Source of the DNA: Zeus faber
Lineage: Eukaryota; Chordata; Actinopteri; Zeiformes; Zeidae
Length of the DNA: 64,000 nucleotides
Direction: 5' to 3'
Assembly (NCBI GenBank): GCA_960531495.1
Contig: OY482848.1
Span: forward strand, 29,580,708 to 29,644,707
Program-made: the position numbers and the translations under genes
The notes under the pieces: model-generated
Told to the model about the DNA's origin: nothing
What the model saw: only the letters and a program-made list of their open reading frames with translations
The model's database searches: none
Shown here: positions 32,571-44,600 of the stretch, in pieces
Position numbering within the stretch: position 1 is the stretch's first letter
Layout: each line of letters starts with the position of its first letter

Positions 32571-33870
32571 AACAAAATCGACTTAATTCTAAAAGCGATT
32601 TTCATTAAATTTGGTTTGTTGTAAAAGTGAGAAATTGAACATGATGGTTACTTATTGGAAATCAGTTACTGGGGGTAGATCTAATTATCTCTATGGCAAA
32701 ATCTTCTGAAAAGCCATAACTTCCTCTGGGACATGCAGGCTCCTATCTATGAATAGGCAACATCAAGTGTAAATTATTTTGGATTTCAGCTTCTGTGATT
32801 TTCTCCAAAAATATAGATTTCCATATCCATTATATTGTCATAAAGCTGCCTGATTGCTTGTTATTGTACAGTTAAAAGTGGAAATAATTCAAAACCTAGT
32901 GTTCTTTTTGTCTTCAAATAAATGTAATCATTTTGCTTGTAAATGTCTCCTCGTATTCCTTTTTTAAGGAAATGTACATTATTTAAAAAATTTTCATTGT
33001 GCCTCTAAAGTTCTTTATACACTCCTAAATTGTTTTAACTTAGAACACATGTGCTGCTTGGGGGGAAAAGTAAGTGTCAACCCCTGGAAGGAACGTCTTC
33101 AAGCTGCATTAAGCAAATTGGCAATAGATGTAAAGAAACATCCACTTATATGACATTTATAGGCCTAAGAAATTCATATTACTATAACTATCAATCAAAT
33201 GAATGTGTTTATCTATTTTATCGTTGCTGGTAGAGTACTATTCCCAATCATTAGTACACTTTAACAGTTTACTTTTGCTCTCGTTTTTAACAATATTGGG
33301 CCTCGTCACCTCAATTGAGATCACTTACCAAATACACTTGTAAGGGCTGCACACCTGGTGGTACTGTGCTTCAAAAAGGGGATGGATGATAAAATCTGAT
33401 CAATCAATTTAGCAGACTCTGGAACACAGGGATTTGATAGATGTAAGTATTAAACAGATGACCTTCCAACTGTGTTAGTGGGGGTAGTTTTAAGGAGTGT
33501 TTAGACTCCTCGTCCATTCCAAGATGTCTTGGCTTTTTCAGCTCTCACACTTACAATTTTTTCCATCCTTCCTCACCATGACTTTTAACCCTAACTCACT
33601 TTGCCCCATTTCATCCCTACGTCATCTCTCGTCTTCTCAGCTCTTCTGTGCTCCTCTCTCCTTTTCATTCCTCTATTTTCCTTATCTCTTCTCCTCGCTG
33701 CAATTCAATTCATCAACAAGAAAGGCAACCAAGAAGATCACACTCTTTCTCTAAAAAAATTGATGGTTGTGGAAGGTGTCAGTGTTGCCAGGTCCACAGT
33801 TTTCCCGCGTAATTGAAGTGTTGCCGCAGGTTGAATTTGTTGTCGGTTGGGTAGACCTATTTTACATGCA
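32571..33870. other. No recognisable feature
   Basis: AT-rich spacer without terminal repeats or coding signature. A pyrimidine-rich stretch at about 33,530-33,700 gives spurious open frames. Confidence 0.45.
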
Positions 33871-33871
33871 A

Positions 33872-34640
33872 ATTATTCAAGAGATTCAAGAGAGTTTCAA
33901 GAGGTTTATTCATCACATACATATACATACTTTCATACAAATATGCAGTGAAATGCCTTTACAATGCACCGGGAGATAATGCACAATAGTTACTAAACCA
34001 AATGTAATAGCTCACCTAATTCCTACCTAGCTAACTAACTGAAACTAACTGATTCCTAAAATGTAATGCAGTTACTGAATAGAATAATATAAATAAAATA
34101 AAATAAAAATTAAATAAGACTCAAAAAGATAATACAATGCGGGAATTCAAAATAGAATGGAACAATGTTATGTATATGGGATAGGCTTTTTGTATATACA
34201 GATATGGGCAGTAAAAATACATACGGTACAGTATAAAACAGTACAACACAGCAATACAGTAACACTGAAGAGAACAGCAATAGAGTGCAGTATGCAGTAA
34301 CCCAGAACAGTGATACAGTATGCAGTACAGTATGCTACATACAGTATAGTAAGGCAGTGTGAGTGACTGGCATTGACAGCCCTTATGGCTTGCAGGAAGA
34401 AACTCCGTCTCCGTCTCTCTGTTCTCGCTGTGTGACTGCAGAGGCGCTTGCCTGACTGCAGCAGCTGGAACAGTCCGTTGTTGGGGTAGTGAGGATCCTT
34501 CATGGTCCTGCAGGCTCTGCTACTACACCTCCTGGTGTATAAGTCCTGCAAGGAGGGGAGGGTAGTTCCAGTGGTACGTTTGGCTGAACGTACCACCCTC
34601 TGCAGGGCCCACCTGTCCTGTGCAGTCCTGGTTAACAGAA
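33872..34640 (-). mobile_element. LINE 3' end (same group as the 56-59 kb LINE)
   Basis: The minus strand encodes the last part of a LINE ORF2: TAQDRWALQRVVRSAKRTTG, then TLPSLQDLYTRRCSSRACRT and FFLQAIRAVNA. It runs into a 3' UTR rich in tactgta-type words and a tail of cttgaa(t/a)ct units near 33,880-33,905. The C-terminal text matches the same segment at 58.6 kb in style (KALQRVVRTAEKITKTAQPS). 5'-truncated. Confidence 0.75.
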
Positions 34641-35682
34641 ACCGGACTGCCCGTTTTGAAAGCTTGAAATCTCTGCAGCCATTGGGGTAACAGTGTAACA
34701 AACAGACAACCTTCCATCAGTGTTAATGGGGGAGTTTCTGGCATTGATCAAAAATATTGTCTTAGCCCTCGCCACTATATCATGGTCAATTTGTGCAACA
34801 AAGGTATCAAATATTAATCGTTAGGTATTAAAAACCATTAAAAGCCATTAGAAATCAGTAAAAATCCCCCTGATTTCATGATCAGAGCCATACCTGAAAG
34901 TAGTGATCCTCACGACACACCTGAAATGTTTTATTGCAACATTAAAAACGGGTTTAAGGTTTGTAATCCAAACTAACATGAAACAATACACTGATATCCA
35001 TAAGAATTGTGATATACCATCTTTCTACTAAGCGTCAGGCTTGGTAGAAAGCCATGCGGGTAACAGGGATGCTTTGAAACACATTGCCCACTCCAATACA
35101 AACTCTGTGCTTGAATTGTGAGATCTGTTGGAAAAGGGAGGCAGAGCGACGGGGAGGAGCTGCAGGACTTGGAGATGGATTAGGACTGGAGGATAAATTG
35201 TTATATTCTGTGGAGAACACATTTTTGCACTATAAAATATTAAAGCTTCAGTCTAAAAGTAAACACTTCTGAGATTTCAAGTAGAGGAAAGTGGAAAAAC
35301 ATGAAAGACATGAAAGAAAATGTCATCTTGTTGTTTGTTTTTTTGTTGTTTTTTTTCTAAGATGGCTGGCTGTGTTCGGCTATGTGTGTGTTTTGCTCTT
35401 CTGGAATTCTAGCATATTCAAATGTTCATACAAACAAACAAAATAATTGGACGCAGTTCATTTGTCCCCACAGCTCTGTGGTATTAGACATTGGATGTCC
35501 ACAAAAACAACAGAATCGAATCACATGTTATACATCACAATGACAATATCCAGAGGGAATGTCTGATATAGTCAGTGTGCAGTTGTGTAGGTGTGTGCAT
35601 GTGTGATTGCCTTAGGGGCCCTATAAAGTAGTGTGATTACAGGTGTAGTCACGGTAATTACATCCCACACATTTGCAACACC

Positions 35683-35727
<45 letters not shown>

Positions 35728-36055
35728 TCTCTGTATTTGCCTGGGCATTTTTTTGTGCTCTCTGACTGTGAAAATGCAGTTTCCCAGAAGCCACTGTGCA
35801 TATTGAGGCTGATCTCATAGACACACAGAAATGCATGCAAATTTGTAAGCAATTCATTTCAATAATCTTTCTAAAAGTATGCATTTAAATAATATTAATA
35901 CTTAGAGATTCCTAAATTATGGACTTCCCCATGACTGTTGCAGTTTTCCCTTCTGCTTCATCAAATTTTGTTGAGGAAACTCATCTTTGACTTTTTCTGC
36001 TTCACACTACTGCAGCTGCTCAGTCAGGTTTTGGATTAACAAGGAATGTTGGATA
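34641..36055. other. No recognisable gene
   Basis: Unassigned sequence with one (GT)n array. No coding signature. Confidence 0.45.
35685..35722 (+). repeat. (GT)n microsatellite
   Basis: About 19 GT units. Confidence 0.95.
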
Positions 36056-36056
36056 T

Positions 36057-36112
36057 GAATCAGAATCAGAATCAGAATCAGAAATACTTTAATAATCCCA
36101 GGGGGAAATTAC
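36057..36112 (-). mobile_element. Retroposon 3' tail with (AATCAG)n
   Basis: Four aatcag units followed by aaatactttaataatcccag and ggggaaatt. On the minus strand this is the common fish retroposon end, a short conserved tail ending in a hexanucleotide repeat. Only the tail is recognisable. Confidence 0.5.
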
Positions 36113-37880
36113 TAATCCCAGATCAGATGATTGATTCGAGGAACCAAACACTTAACTTTGAGATGCAAATTTGTGGTGTAGACCAAAAGTAAAATCACTT
36201 TTCATGTGTTAACCATTGAAGGGAAGGTCCCCTTCGATAAGTCATAAGCCATGAATAAAAGGTGTACTTTACCTCTCATGGTTGTTGTGCTAGCCACTTT
36301 GCAAACACAGTGTGTCTAGTGCGATCTTGTTTAGTCGACTTGTCCTGCTGGACAGTAATGAAAAAACAGGTCTTCTTTTGGTCTTCTCAATCATAGTCAT
36401 GTAGGGCCCACACTGTCCAAAGACGTCCTTATTCTCGCATTCTCCATGATTTGGCATGCTGCAGTTACACCTCATGGCCACAGGGTGCCAATCTTCCATA
36501 GTGTAGCTTTAAAATATATATACTTTGGTATGTTTTTTTTCATGGGCCTACCTGAATTTTCATTCATTTTGATGAAGCAGTCAGCTCTTTCTCTACTTCA
36601 CTAGGGAGTCCATCCAAAGCCACTCGGCAAACTTTTTGTGACGATGTCGCATACTGTTGGCAAGACGGGAATTGCAACAATTCTGTAAAAACAGATAAGA
36701 ATGTGTGCCGCAAGTGTTCATTGTCTGAGTCAACCGTTGCATTGTTCGGCTACTCCGTCAGCTCCCTCTCTCAGTTATTTCTTTGATACTCTCTTTTCTC
36801 CCTTTTTCTTGTTGTTAATCATACTTGTTACTATTCAACTGATTTATGCTGTGCATATGGGTCAGGCACTTAAACCAGTCAAAACAGTGCGTGAAATAGA
36901 GAGGAAACTCTGTATGATAATTATTTAATGATTTATATGATTATATCATATTATTATAACATATTAATATTAAGAGTCAAACACACCATTTTACAGGAGC
37001 TCTCCTGATCCAGACTCGGGCTTTTGGGGCTAAACCCAGACAGGTATATAATCCCTGCCCTCTTGTGCTCCTATGCCCACACAGTTTACATTTAAACTGG
37101 CTTTTTATTTTCCCCATTTTTTGTAATTGCTTATCTTTTAACACACTACATTCATAATGCACATGCAAAGTTAAAACACATAAGGATAACACATAGGTTT
37201 TGTTTCAAATAAGATTTTTATTGATGGGATATAAGTTTGTTACCCCTGCTGGAGAGGACAAAAACTCCATTGCCCCCAATCCCTTTTTATAGATGAATGT
37301 TTTGTATCTATTTTGCACTTATTTAAAACATGTAACTTATGTTATTTAGTTCTCTGTTTAAAAATAATCAGAGTTAAATCATTTTGTTTCTGAAATTTGT
37401 CTGACCCCTATTGTGACTATTTTGGTTGGGTCCCTATCTGTTCCTTCCTGTTTCATTTGGGGAGGTCCAGTTGGTGTGTCGTGTTGTCTTTATATTATTT
37501 ACTGTTTAAATTATTTTGACCGCATCCTTAGTTTTATCGTTCTTTGGTTAATTTGTAAATGTTTCCCCCAGCATCTTGTTTTTGCAACCCATCTTAAGTT
37601 GTTTATTTATTTTTGTCAATAAACCCCAAATTTGCCTCAATCTACCTGTGCCTAATGGATTGGTCCCTCACACCTTTCAATGCGCTGATGTAGGACAATT
37701 CACAGTGTACCTAGCTGCCTCAGTTCCTGTCACACCCATCTCTCAAGGGTCATACCGTCATACTGCTGTCATACCGGCGTCCCCCTGGAAGCGACAAACA
37801 TTCCTAGTCAGGAAGAGTCATAACATACCCTCAAAACGCACTGCAGTACCCTGAGCCTCCCTTTGTTGAACAGTTTCAGT
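36113..37880. other. No gene; possible LTR end near 37.6 kb
   Basis: Mostly unassigned. Around 37,600-37,672 the words tgtcaataaaccccaaattt and tggattggtccctcaca look like the R/U5 end of an LTR fossil, but no partner repeat is found in the window. Confidence 0.25.
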
Positions 37881-37881
37881 T

Positions 37882-38247
37882 TTGGGATCAATTTCAACTT
37901 TGCATCAGTCCCTTCACCTGGATTCTCTTAAAATTTGGCAGTCAGTCTATGACCACAGAGGTGGAAGAGAGTACCAAATGGAGGCCATTGATGCAACTGA
38001 AACCCAGAAATGTCACCAGACAAAGACATGGCCACTACCATTGGAAACGTTCACTTGGCGAACCAGCTCCATGAAGCAGAATCGCATTGGAGAGGTCCCG
38101 TGGCGCTACACTGAGGTGTCATCTGTCAATGTTTATCCCGTCGGCTTCATCGGGCCGACAGGCCGGTCCAGATGGCAGGATTTATCAAGCATTCTCCCTT
38201 CGGGGGTGGTGGAGCTGAAGTGCACAACAAAGGAAAACCATCGCTGA
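37882..38247 (+). CDS. Unrecognised open frame, 121 codons
   Basis: The frame reads MGSISTLHQSLHLDSLKIWQ, then EYQMEAIDATETQKCHQTKT and SVNVYPVGFIGPTGRSRWQD. Composition is protein-like rather than repeat-like. It has no family match that I recognise and no clear promoter or splice sites. It lies just downstream of the LTR-like end near 37.67 kb, so it could be a fossil piece of a retroelement or chance. Confidence 0.2.
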   Translation: MGSISTLHQSLHLDSLKIWQSVYDHRGGREYQMEAIDATETQKCHQTKTWPLPLETFTWRTSSMKQNRIGEVPWRYTEVSSVNVYPVGFIGPTGRSRWQDLSSILPSGVVELKCTTKENHR

Positions 38248-38579
38248 GGTTTTTCATATCAAAATGCAAAATGGCATACCCACCACAACTGCTCAACTCC
38301 AACACAGCAGCAACCAAACATCTTGTCCCAAGCAAGTACTTGCCCTCTGAAATGCCAGTTCTCCTCTAGTGCAATACTTCATTTTAGCTCTAATGAAAAG
38401 AGGCTTTGAATCTCATGGCCCAAGTAAGGAGTCAGCAACCTATGTATGAAACACCGTCTACATACACAAGGTCTGCCAGTTTGACCTTTGGTAGTCCCTT
38501 GTCTCTCTTGATAGTATTGATCCAAAGCTTTCCTCTTAGCCTGATGGAAATGAAGGTAAACTTTGAGATTTGGCTGCTT

Positions 38580-38691
38580 CTGTTTTGAACTGACACACTG
38601 AGCTACTGTTAAAGAAAAGTTTGTTCTTGGACTCTGATTGCAATCTCATTGGAGGAGAAGTTAGTTACACACACACACACACACACACACA

Positions 38692-38767
<76 letters not shown>

Positions 38768-39125
38768 TACATCCCTCTATAGTGCCGCATCCTGCTGACT
38801 TAGAGGACACTGTACATGGAGTCAGGAATTAATAATATTACAGGTTTGTGCAAACTACATGATACAATGCACACACACACACTCACAGACACACAGAGAC
38901 ATGCACCATGCATGCACGCACGCACGCACGCACACACATATACTCAGAAGAGGGAAAGAGTAAAACTTCTCCCTGTGACAACATTCAGCCCTGCTTCATC
39001 AGCTATAGACCCGTTTTCACACTTCTCTTCTCGGCTTAATTCTCCTCCAATGAGATAGCAATCAGAAAAGAGTCCAAGAACAAACATTACTGTAAGAATA
39101 GCTCAGTGTGTCAGTTAAAAACAGA
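38580..39125. repeat. Fold-back structure with CA-rich loop
   Basis: The left arm (38,580-38,663) and right arm (39,036-39,125) are inverted copies over about 85 bp. The left reads gaactgacacactgagctac, then tttgttcttggactct and caatctcattggaggag; the right gives the same on the other strand with a few mismatches. The ~370-bp loop holds CA arrays. No transposase is inside. It may be a fold-back/MITE-like element or an inverted duplication. Confidence 0.85.
38669..38762 (+). repeat. (CA)n microsatellite in the fold-back loop
   Basis: About 94 bp of CA with one agac interruption. Further CA-rich and (GCAC)n words lie at 38,868-38,938. Confidence 0.95.
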
Positions 39126-39317
39126 ACTAGCTCCCTCTCATCTCTGACAAAGCAGCCCCACAATGGACCTCAGGCCCATTATATGCACAGTGTAAACATA
39201 GAAAGACAGTGTATGCATTAGGACCAGTTGCTTGGCATTCAGAAAGCTCTAATTCTGAGACGTGAAGAAATGCACACTGCACTGTTCCCTAAAAAGTAAC
39301 CTGATTATATAGAAATA

Positions 39318-39512
39318 TGGAGCTCAGGAGGTAGAGCTGGTCATCTAGTAACCTAAAGGTTGCTGGTTCAATCCCAGGCTCCTCCTGCTAGCATGCTGGA
39401 GTGTCCTTGAGCAAGACACTTAACCCCTAATTGCTCCTGATGGCTGCGTCCGTCAGTGTTTGAATAATTGTAAGTTGCTTTGGATAAAAGCGTTTGGTAA
39501 ATGTAAAAAGAC
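39318..39512 (+). mobile_element. tRNA-derived SINE with L2-type tail
   Basis: The head gagctcaggaggtagagctgg (A-box-like) and ggttcaatccc (B box, 39,365-39,375) form a tRNA-like pol III promoter. The body continues with gagtgtccttgagcaagaca, and the 3' end gctttggataaaagcgtttg plus gtaaatgtaaa is the same tail as the L2 at 1.33-1.38 kb. A related copy is at 58,000-58,194 on the minus strand. Shared tails let SINEs use the reverse transcriptase of the LINE partner. Confidence 0.85.
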
Positions 39513-40747
39513 ATTCTTTTATCGTGAATATGGGAACACAAATCATGAGCATTAATAATGTATTTTTTATATATTAACTTACAAATTCATTTTTAAGAAA
39601 GGTGCTAATAAGGCTAGCCTGTCAGTCTCAGAAACAGTGGCTGGGGGTCTGAGCTTTTAGCAATGAAGTTTTCCGACGACTTGTTGTTTTATCGGATTTA
39701 AACATTTAAAGCAAGATGTCCAATATTATGTCAAAAAGAGACCTTGGGAATGTTAGCTGTGTAAAGTTGAATCATTTTGTTACATTCCTATTTTGAAGTC
39801 ATTTTGAGCGGCCTCAAATAGATTGGCCATATGCATTTAGCATTTACGACTGTGTAATCAATCATTTGATTAGTTTGGTATGAGGCTATGTAGAAGGTCA
39901 TGGAGCACCACTTTTTCCAATAATGTGTCAATTAGTTTGAGTGAGGAAGGAACAACAGGGCATGATCTACCCATCAGCACGCTGTCTTTCTGGTCTGTGT
40001 CAATTCCAGCCATGAGTACGCTTATAACTTGTTAATTTGTATATCAAAAAACCACACAGTGCATTTCATTTTTTATTTTTTTTGACTGTAACCGAATTAA
40101 AGTGGAGAAGGGCATGAATAAGAACAACTTTCCAGTGGACTGAAGAAAAAAACAAGATCAAAACAACTTCTTTAAAAAAAAAAAGCAAGCCATGAAATAG
40201 CAGCCGAGGACTTTGACGGCCAGGGTTATGGCAAAAAAAACAACCCAAAAAAACCCAGAAAAGTAGGCAGATGTGTTGTTGTCACGATGAGTGAATATTT
40301 CAGCACATCACACTCAGACGTCACGCTGCTTTTATTCGTAACAGGTACTGTATTCCACTCAAAATGTCAATTTTCACTTGGCAGGGGGGTGGGGGGTTTA
40401 AAAAGTCAATGTTCATCTCATTATAATTCCATTAAAGGTTTCTTTCCCCCACAATCTGTCTGTCTAGGATGTAGTGTGTAATTTCTCTCAGGAAGAGAAA
40501 AGTGCAAACACCTGAACTTCTCAACTTCTTGCAGGTATAATGATGCACCTGTCCATTAAAGCTAGATGAGAACCTCCCCTCCAAAAAAACAGAGTCAGGG
40601 GAAAACATACACAAGCATGAAGATAGACACATACCTACACAGGCTTATTTGTAAGAAATACTTGTTTACTCGTTCTCTCGTGGCATCACCTCTCTGGTGG
40701 GTAATTAGTGTGTTTATTTACCACACCTGCAAAATCAAGTGAGAGGG

Positions 40748-40796
<49 letters not shown>

Positions 40797-40949
40797 TAAA
40801 ATTTATAGAGATATTTAAAGAGCGAGAGAGAAGGAGAAGCATACATACAACCACATAACCATATCCTGTCACATCTATCTAGCATTAAGATTTGAAAGCT
40901 GGCCAAATCAGAGTCGGAAGTATTGATAAAAAGTGACCAATTTTTCAGG
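39513..40949. other. No recognisable gene
   Basis: Unassigned, AT-rich, with a (GA)n array. No coding signature. Confidence 0.5.
40750..40793 (+). repeat. (GA)n microsatellite
   Basis: About 22 GA units. Confidence 0.95.
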
Positions 40950-40959
40950 TTTTCAGGTT

Positions 40960-40992
40960 CTTGGCAAGTCACTCAAGGAGTGACTTGCCAAG
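40960..40992. repeat. Perfect 15-bp hairpin with 3-nt loop
   Basis: cttggcaagtcactc, loop aag, then gagtgacttgccaag: exact complementarity over 15 bp. Too short for a miRNA precursor. No T-run follows. Function unknown. Confidence 0.95.
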
Positions 40993-41422
40993 CAAAAGGG
41001 CTTGTGAGTGAGTGTTATGGGTGTACCACTGTGTGTTTAGAATGTATAAAAAGAAAACTCGACAATATCCATCAGCCAAAATATTAGAGCTGTCGAGATT
41101 TATATTCTATATATAGTCTATATAATGCTATTTCACTTTGTCTTACTCAATGAAGTGTTGCCCATAAAGTCGCACATACAGTATTTCCCCCAGACGGAAT
41201 CTGTCTTTGGTTATGTAGACTCAAGCTACCGTCTATTGACTGGACCCAGACAATGAACTTAGTGTATACTCTTCAATTTGCCTCAATTGCATATAAAGTG
41301 AATTGCTGAGATCAGAATGAAAGAGGTATGAATACAAGTGATGAATTGAAGCCATTTAATTAGTCTTAGTCAGCTCTAGAATTTAGCAATCATCTCAAGT
41401 GTTGCTGGAGTAATATTCACCT
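40993..41422. other. No recognisable feature
   Basis: Spacer before the Gypsy fossil. Confidence 0.4.
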
Positions 41423-43715
41423 GTTACGCCCAGGGCTAGGGGGACTCAAATGCACAACACAGAGACTGCTGGCAGATGGGGTTCAACAACAGAGTTTTAT
41501 TAGGAGACACTGGGAGTCATGGATTGGGAGAGACCTGGTTGGGCTCCACCACAAACTGGAGGTTGATGTCGGACTGTGCTAGGAAAGTGGCCGACACAAA
41601 GCAGTGTTTGACTTCTGCCAACGCAGCCTCCGCTGCGAGGTCCACTTGAATGGGGAGGTGGTAGAGGTGAAGGCCGAGAGCGGTGCTGCGATGCGGCTGA
41701 AGTTTGGAATAAACCGCCGATAAATGTTGGCGAAGCCGAGGAAACGCTGGAGTTTGTTCCTGTTGGTGATGGTTGGCCACTCTCCCACAGCAGTCACCTT
41801 CCCAGGATCCATCTCCATCCTCCCCTGGCTCATGATAAATCCCAGGAAAGACACTGAAGGAACATGGAACACACATATTTCTGCCTTCACATACAACCTG
41901 TTCTCCAGGAACGATGCAGGTATGTGTGCTCGTGCTCTGCAGTGGACTGGGAAAAAATATATTTATACTGTATATCATCGAGGTACACAAACATAAAATG
42001 ATTCAACATATCCCAAAGAACATTGTTAATTAAGGCTTGGAACACCGCAGGAGCACTGAACAGACCGAAGGGCATAACCAAGTACTCAAAGTGGCCGAGA
42101 GGGGTGTTGAAGGCAGTCTTCCATTCGTCCCCCTTGCAGATGCGAACCAGGCGTAAGCATTGCGGAGGTCGAGCTTAGTGAAGTGTGTGGCACCCCGGAG
42201 GGGAACAAAAAAAAAGTCAACAAATTATTTTCCACAAAGAAAAACCTGGCGCCAACTGGTGATTATCCCGGGAGCGTTCTATCTGAGGTCCAATCTATGT
42301 GGGGGTTGTGGGCCTGGAGCCAGGGGGTTACCCAGCACCAGGAGGGTTTGGGGTGAGTCAGTGAGGTGGAAGACAATCGTCTCATGGTGGTTTCCTGAAA
42401 GCAATGGTTCAAGGGTAACAGTCTGGTGCTCAACGCATGCTCAACACATCCCTGTCAGGGGCTTGGCTTCCATGGGCACGGAAAGGGGAACGGGCACCAA
42501 GCCCAACTGGTGTATCACTCTTTGGTCCAAGATGCTCTTGTCTCTGCTAGAATCTAAGAGAGCTGAGAGATGTAGACTCTGGTTCCGCCAGGAGAGGGTG
42601 GCATTTAACAAGGGATGAAAAGTGGGCTTACAGACAGTTCAGTTCGTATGTACCTTCTTTATGTCTCACCAACCGACCTGTGTCCTGGACGCAGTGGGCC
42701 TGTGGCCCGGAGATGTATCGTCTGGCCACAGTACAGGCAGGACCCAGGCTGTAGGCGGTTGGCCCACTCCTCGGGAGACAGCAGAGGTCGCTCGAGTCTC
42801 ATGGGAACGGCTCGGGAGACTTTGGGTGGCTGTTGAAGCTGGCGTATGGGACGTACCCGACAGAGCGAGGAAGTAAGGGCTGGGTCTGTGCATTCCTCTC
42901 ACACTGGCACTCCTGGAGCCGGTTGTCAAGCTGAGTGGCCGGGGTTACCAACTGGTCCAGGTTAGCGGGCTCGTCACTAACTGGTCCCGCAGATTGTCAT
43001 TAAGAGCGTGCTGGAATGCGTCCCGTAGCGCGTTGTCGTCCGGAATTCCACGATGAGTTAAGAGACGCTGCGGAAATCCCAACGGAGGGAGAGGAGCCTC
43101 TTCGCAGCTTCTATCCCATGGACCGGGTGGTCGAAGATTTTCTGCATCTCCTGCGTGACGACTTTGTATGAGCAACTCTTGTGACCTCAATGTTTCACAC
43201 CGCCGATGCCTAGGCGAGAGCTGCCCCTCTGCAGCGAGGCGATGAGGTAGGCGATGCGGGAGCCCTCGGTGGTGTAGGACAGTGGCTGTTGCCCGAACAC
43301 AACAGTGCATTAAACCAGGAAAGCCTGGCATGCGTTGAAATAGCAGTCATACGGGGCTGGGGCTGGAACGTGGGGCTCACGGTGGATGGGAGAAGCGCTG
43401 CCAGCGAGACTGGGAAGCGACACAGAAACTGCCAGCAGTCTTTGTGTTGTGCATTTGAGGCAGGACAGGAATGGCTTGGATGTGGAAGGGAGAAAGGCAA
43501 GGTTAGAATGAAGAACTGGGTCAACAAATACTCCAAAATATGGAGGAGCCATGAACGATTCTAACTAGGTTAGAAAAGCTGACGATCTGGCGAGGAGTGG
43601 ATGGAAGGCCGGGAAATAAATACTGCAGGCTTGATGGAATGATGGACCTGGACCTGTGTGGAATGGTGCAGGAGGAGGGAGTGGCAGAGGGTACCAGGAA
43701 GGGGTTAGCGCCTGC
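41423..43715 (-). mobile_element. Gypsy fossil (second family member), partial
   Basis: On the minus strand there are LTR-like sequences at both ends: 41,423-41,520, with ttacgcccagggctaggggg, and about 43,430-43,715, with gacgatctggcgaggagtgg and aataaatactgcagg. Between them are RT-RNase H text ([20 protein letters not shown], then HFMFVYLDD and [19 protein letters not shown] at 42.08-41.70 kb) and gag-like text (TWTSW and LLTHRGIPDDNALRDAFQHA near 43.1 kb). Integrase is not seen. It is related to, but distinct from, the 17-22 kb fossil. It carries many breaks and is probably old. Confidence 0.75.
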
Positions 43716-44600
43716 CGTCGTTGTAAGCGGCCGTGCAAGCATTCGGAGCGCAGCGGATGGATTTATCAACACACAGCTTCTGGTTTGGAAATCTCCGAAC
43801 TTTCACTGTGGGAATGATGCTATCTGCTACCGTAGTCACAAAACTCACTGCCACCTCTGTAAACTCGCTGACCTCACTTGAACTTGATTGGAATATGTCC
43901 CAGTCTACGTCAGCGAGTGCGTCCTGAAGCGCAGCCTCTGATTGGTCCGTCCACCGCTTTACTTCCCTCGTCACCACCAGGTCTCGCGTGATCAAAGGCC
44001 TGTAAACGGAAACCAGCGAGATTGTGGCATGGTCAGATTTCCCGAAAGCAGGGAGCAAGCAAGCTTGTATCCGTTCTTGTAATGTGTAGAGCAGTGGTCC
44101 AAAGTTCTATCTCCCCTGGGGGCACACGTGATGTGTTGGTGGAAATTAGGCAGAACTTTTTTAAGGTTGGCCCTGTTAAAGTCCCCAGTCACCACCACAG
44201 CCGCGTCGGGATGTTTATTTTGAAATCCGTCCGTACAACACGTCGTACAGGTCCGATAGTGCTGCCTTGGTGTTCGCTTGTGGTGGGACATAAACGGCTG
44301 TGATGATAACCGTGCTGAATTGCCGGGGAAGATATAATGGACGGCATAAGATGGTCAGCTGTTCCAGGTTTGGTGAGCAGGAGCGGGAGAGAAACTTGGT
44401 GTTGTTGGGGTTACACCAGCGGTTCTTTACCATTAGGCAGACGCCTCCACCTTTGGATTTCCCCGACTCCCCAATCTGTTGCCGCGGAACACGGAGAAGG
44501 ACTCGGCTGGACGGATGGCTTCTTCCGGCACCAGTGGGTTCAACCATGTTTCCGTCAGATAGAGGACGCAACAGTTCCTCGTGTCTCATTGGAATTTAAT
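43716..44600 (-). pseudogene. LINE AP-endonuclease and linker remnant
   Basis: Frames on the minus strand read RHEELLRPLSDGNMVEPTGA and SGKSKGGGVCLMVKNRWCNP, NLEQLTILCRPLYLPRQFST, VIITAVYVPPQANTKAALSD, then PDAAVVVTGDFNRANLKKVL (endonuclease DFN motif). GKSDHATISLVSVYRPLIT follows (SDH motif), then an RT-proximal linker (KRWTDQSEAALQDALADVDW and KVRRFPNQKLCVDKSIR). The order is that of an APE LINE N-terminus, with frame changes between pieces. RT itself is not present. Confidence 0.75.

Noticed and set aside
34168-34701. Host gene of 177 codons on the minus strand
   Set aside because: The N-terminal third is unrelated flank, the middle is a LINE C-terminus, and the end is UTR translated through tactgta-rich sequence.
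39318-39400. tRNA gene
   Set aside because: The A and B boxes belong to a SINE head. The anticodon arm is degenerate and an L2-type tail follows.
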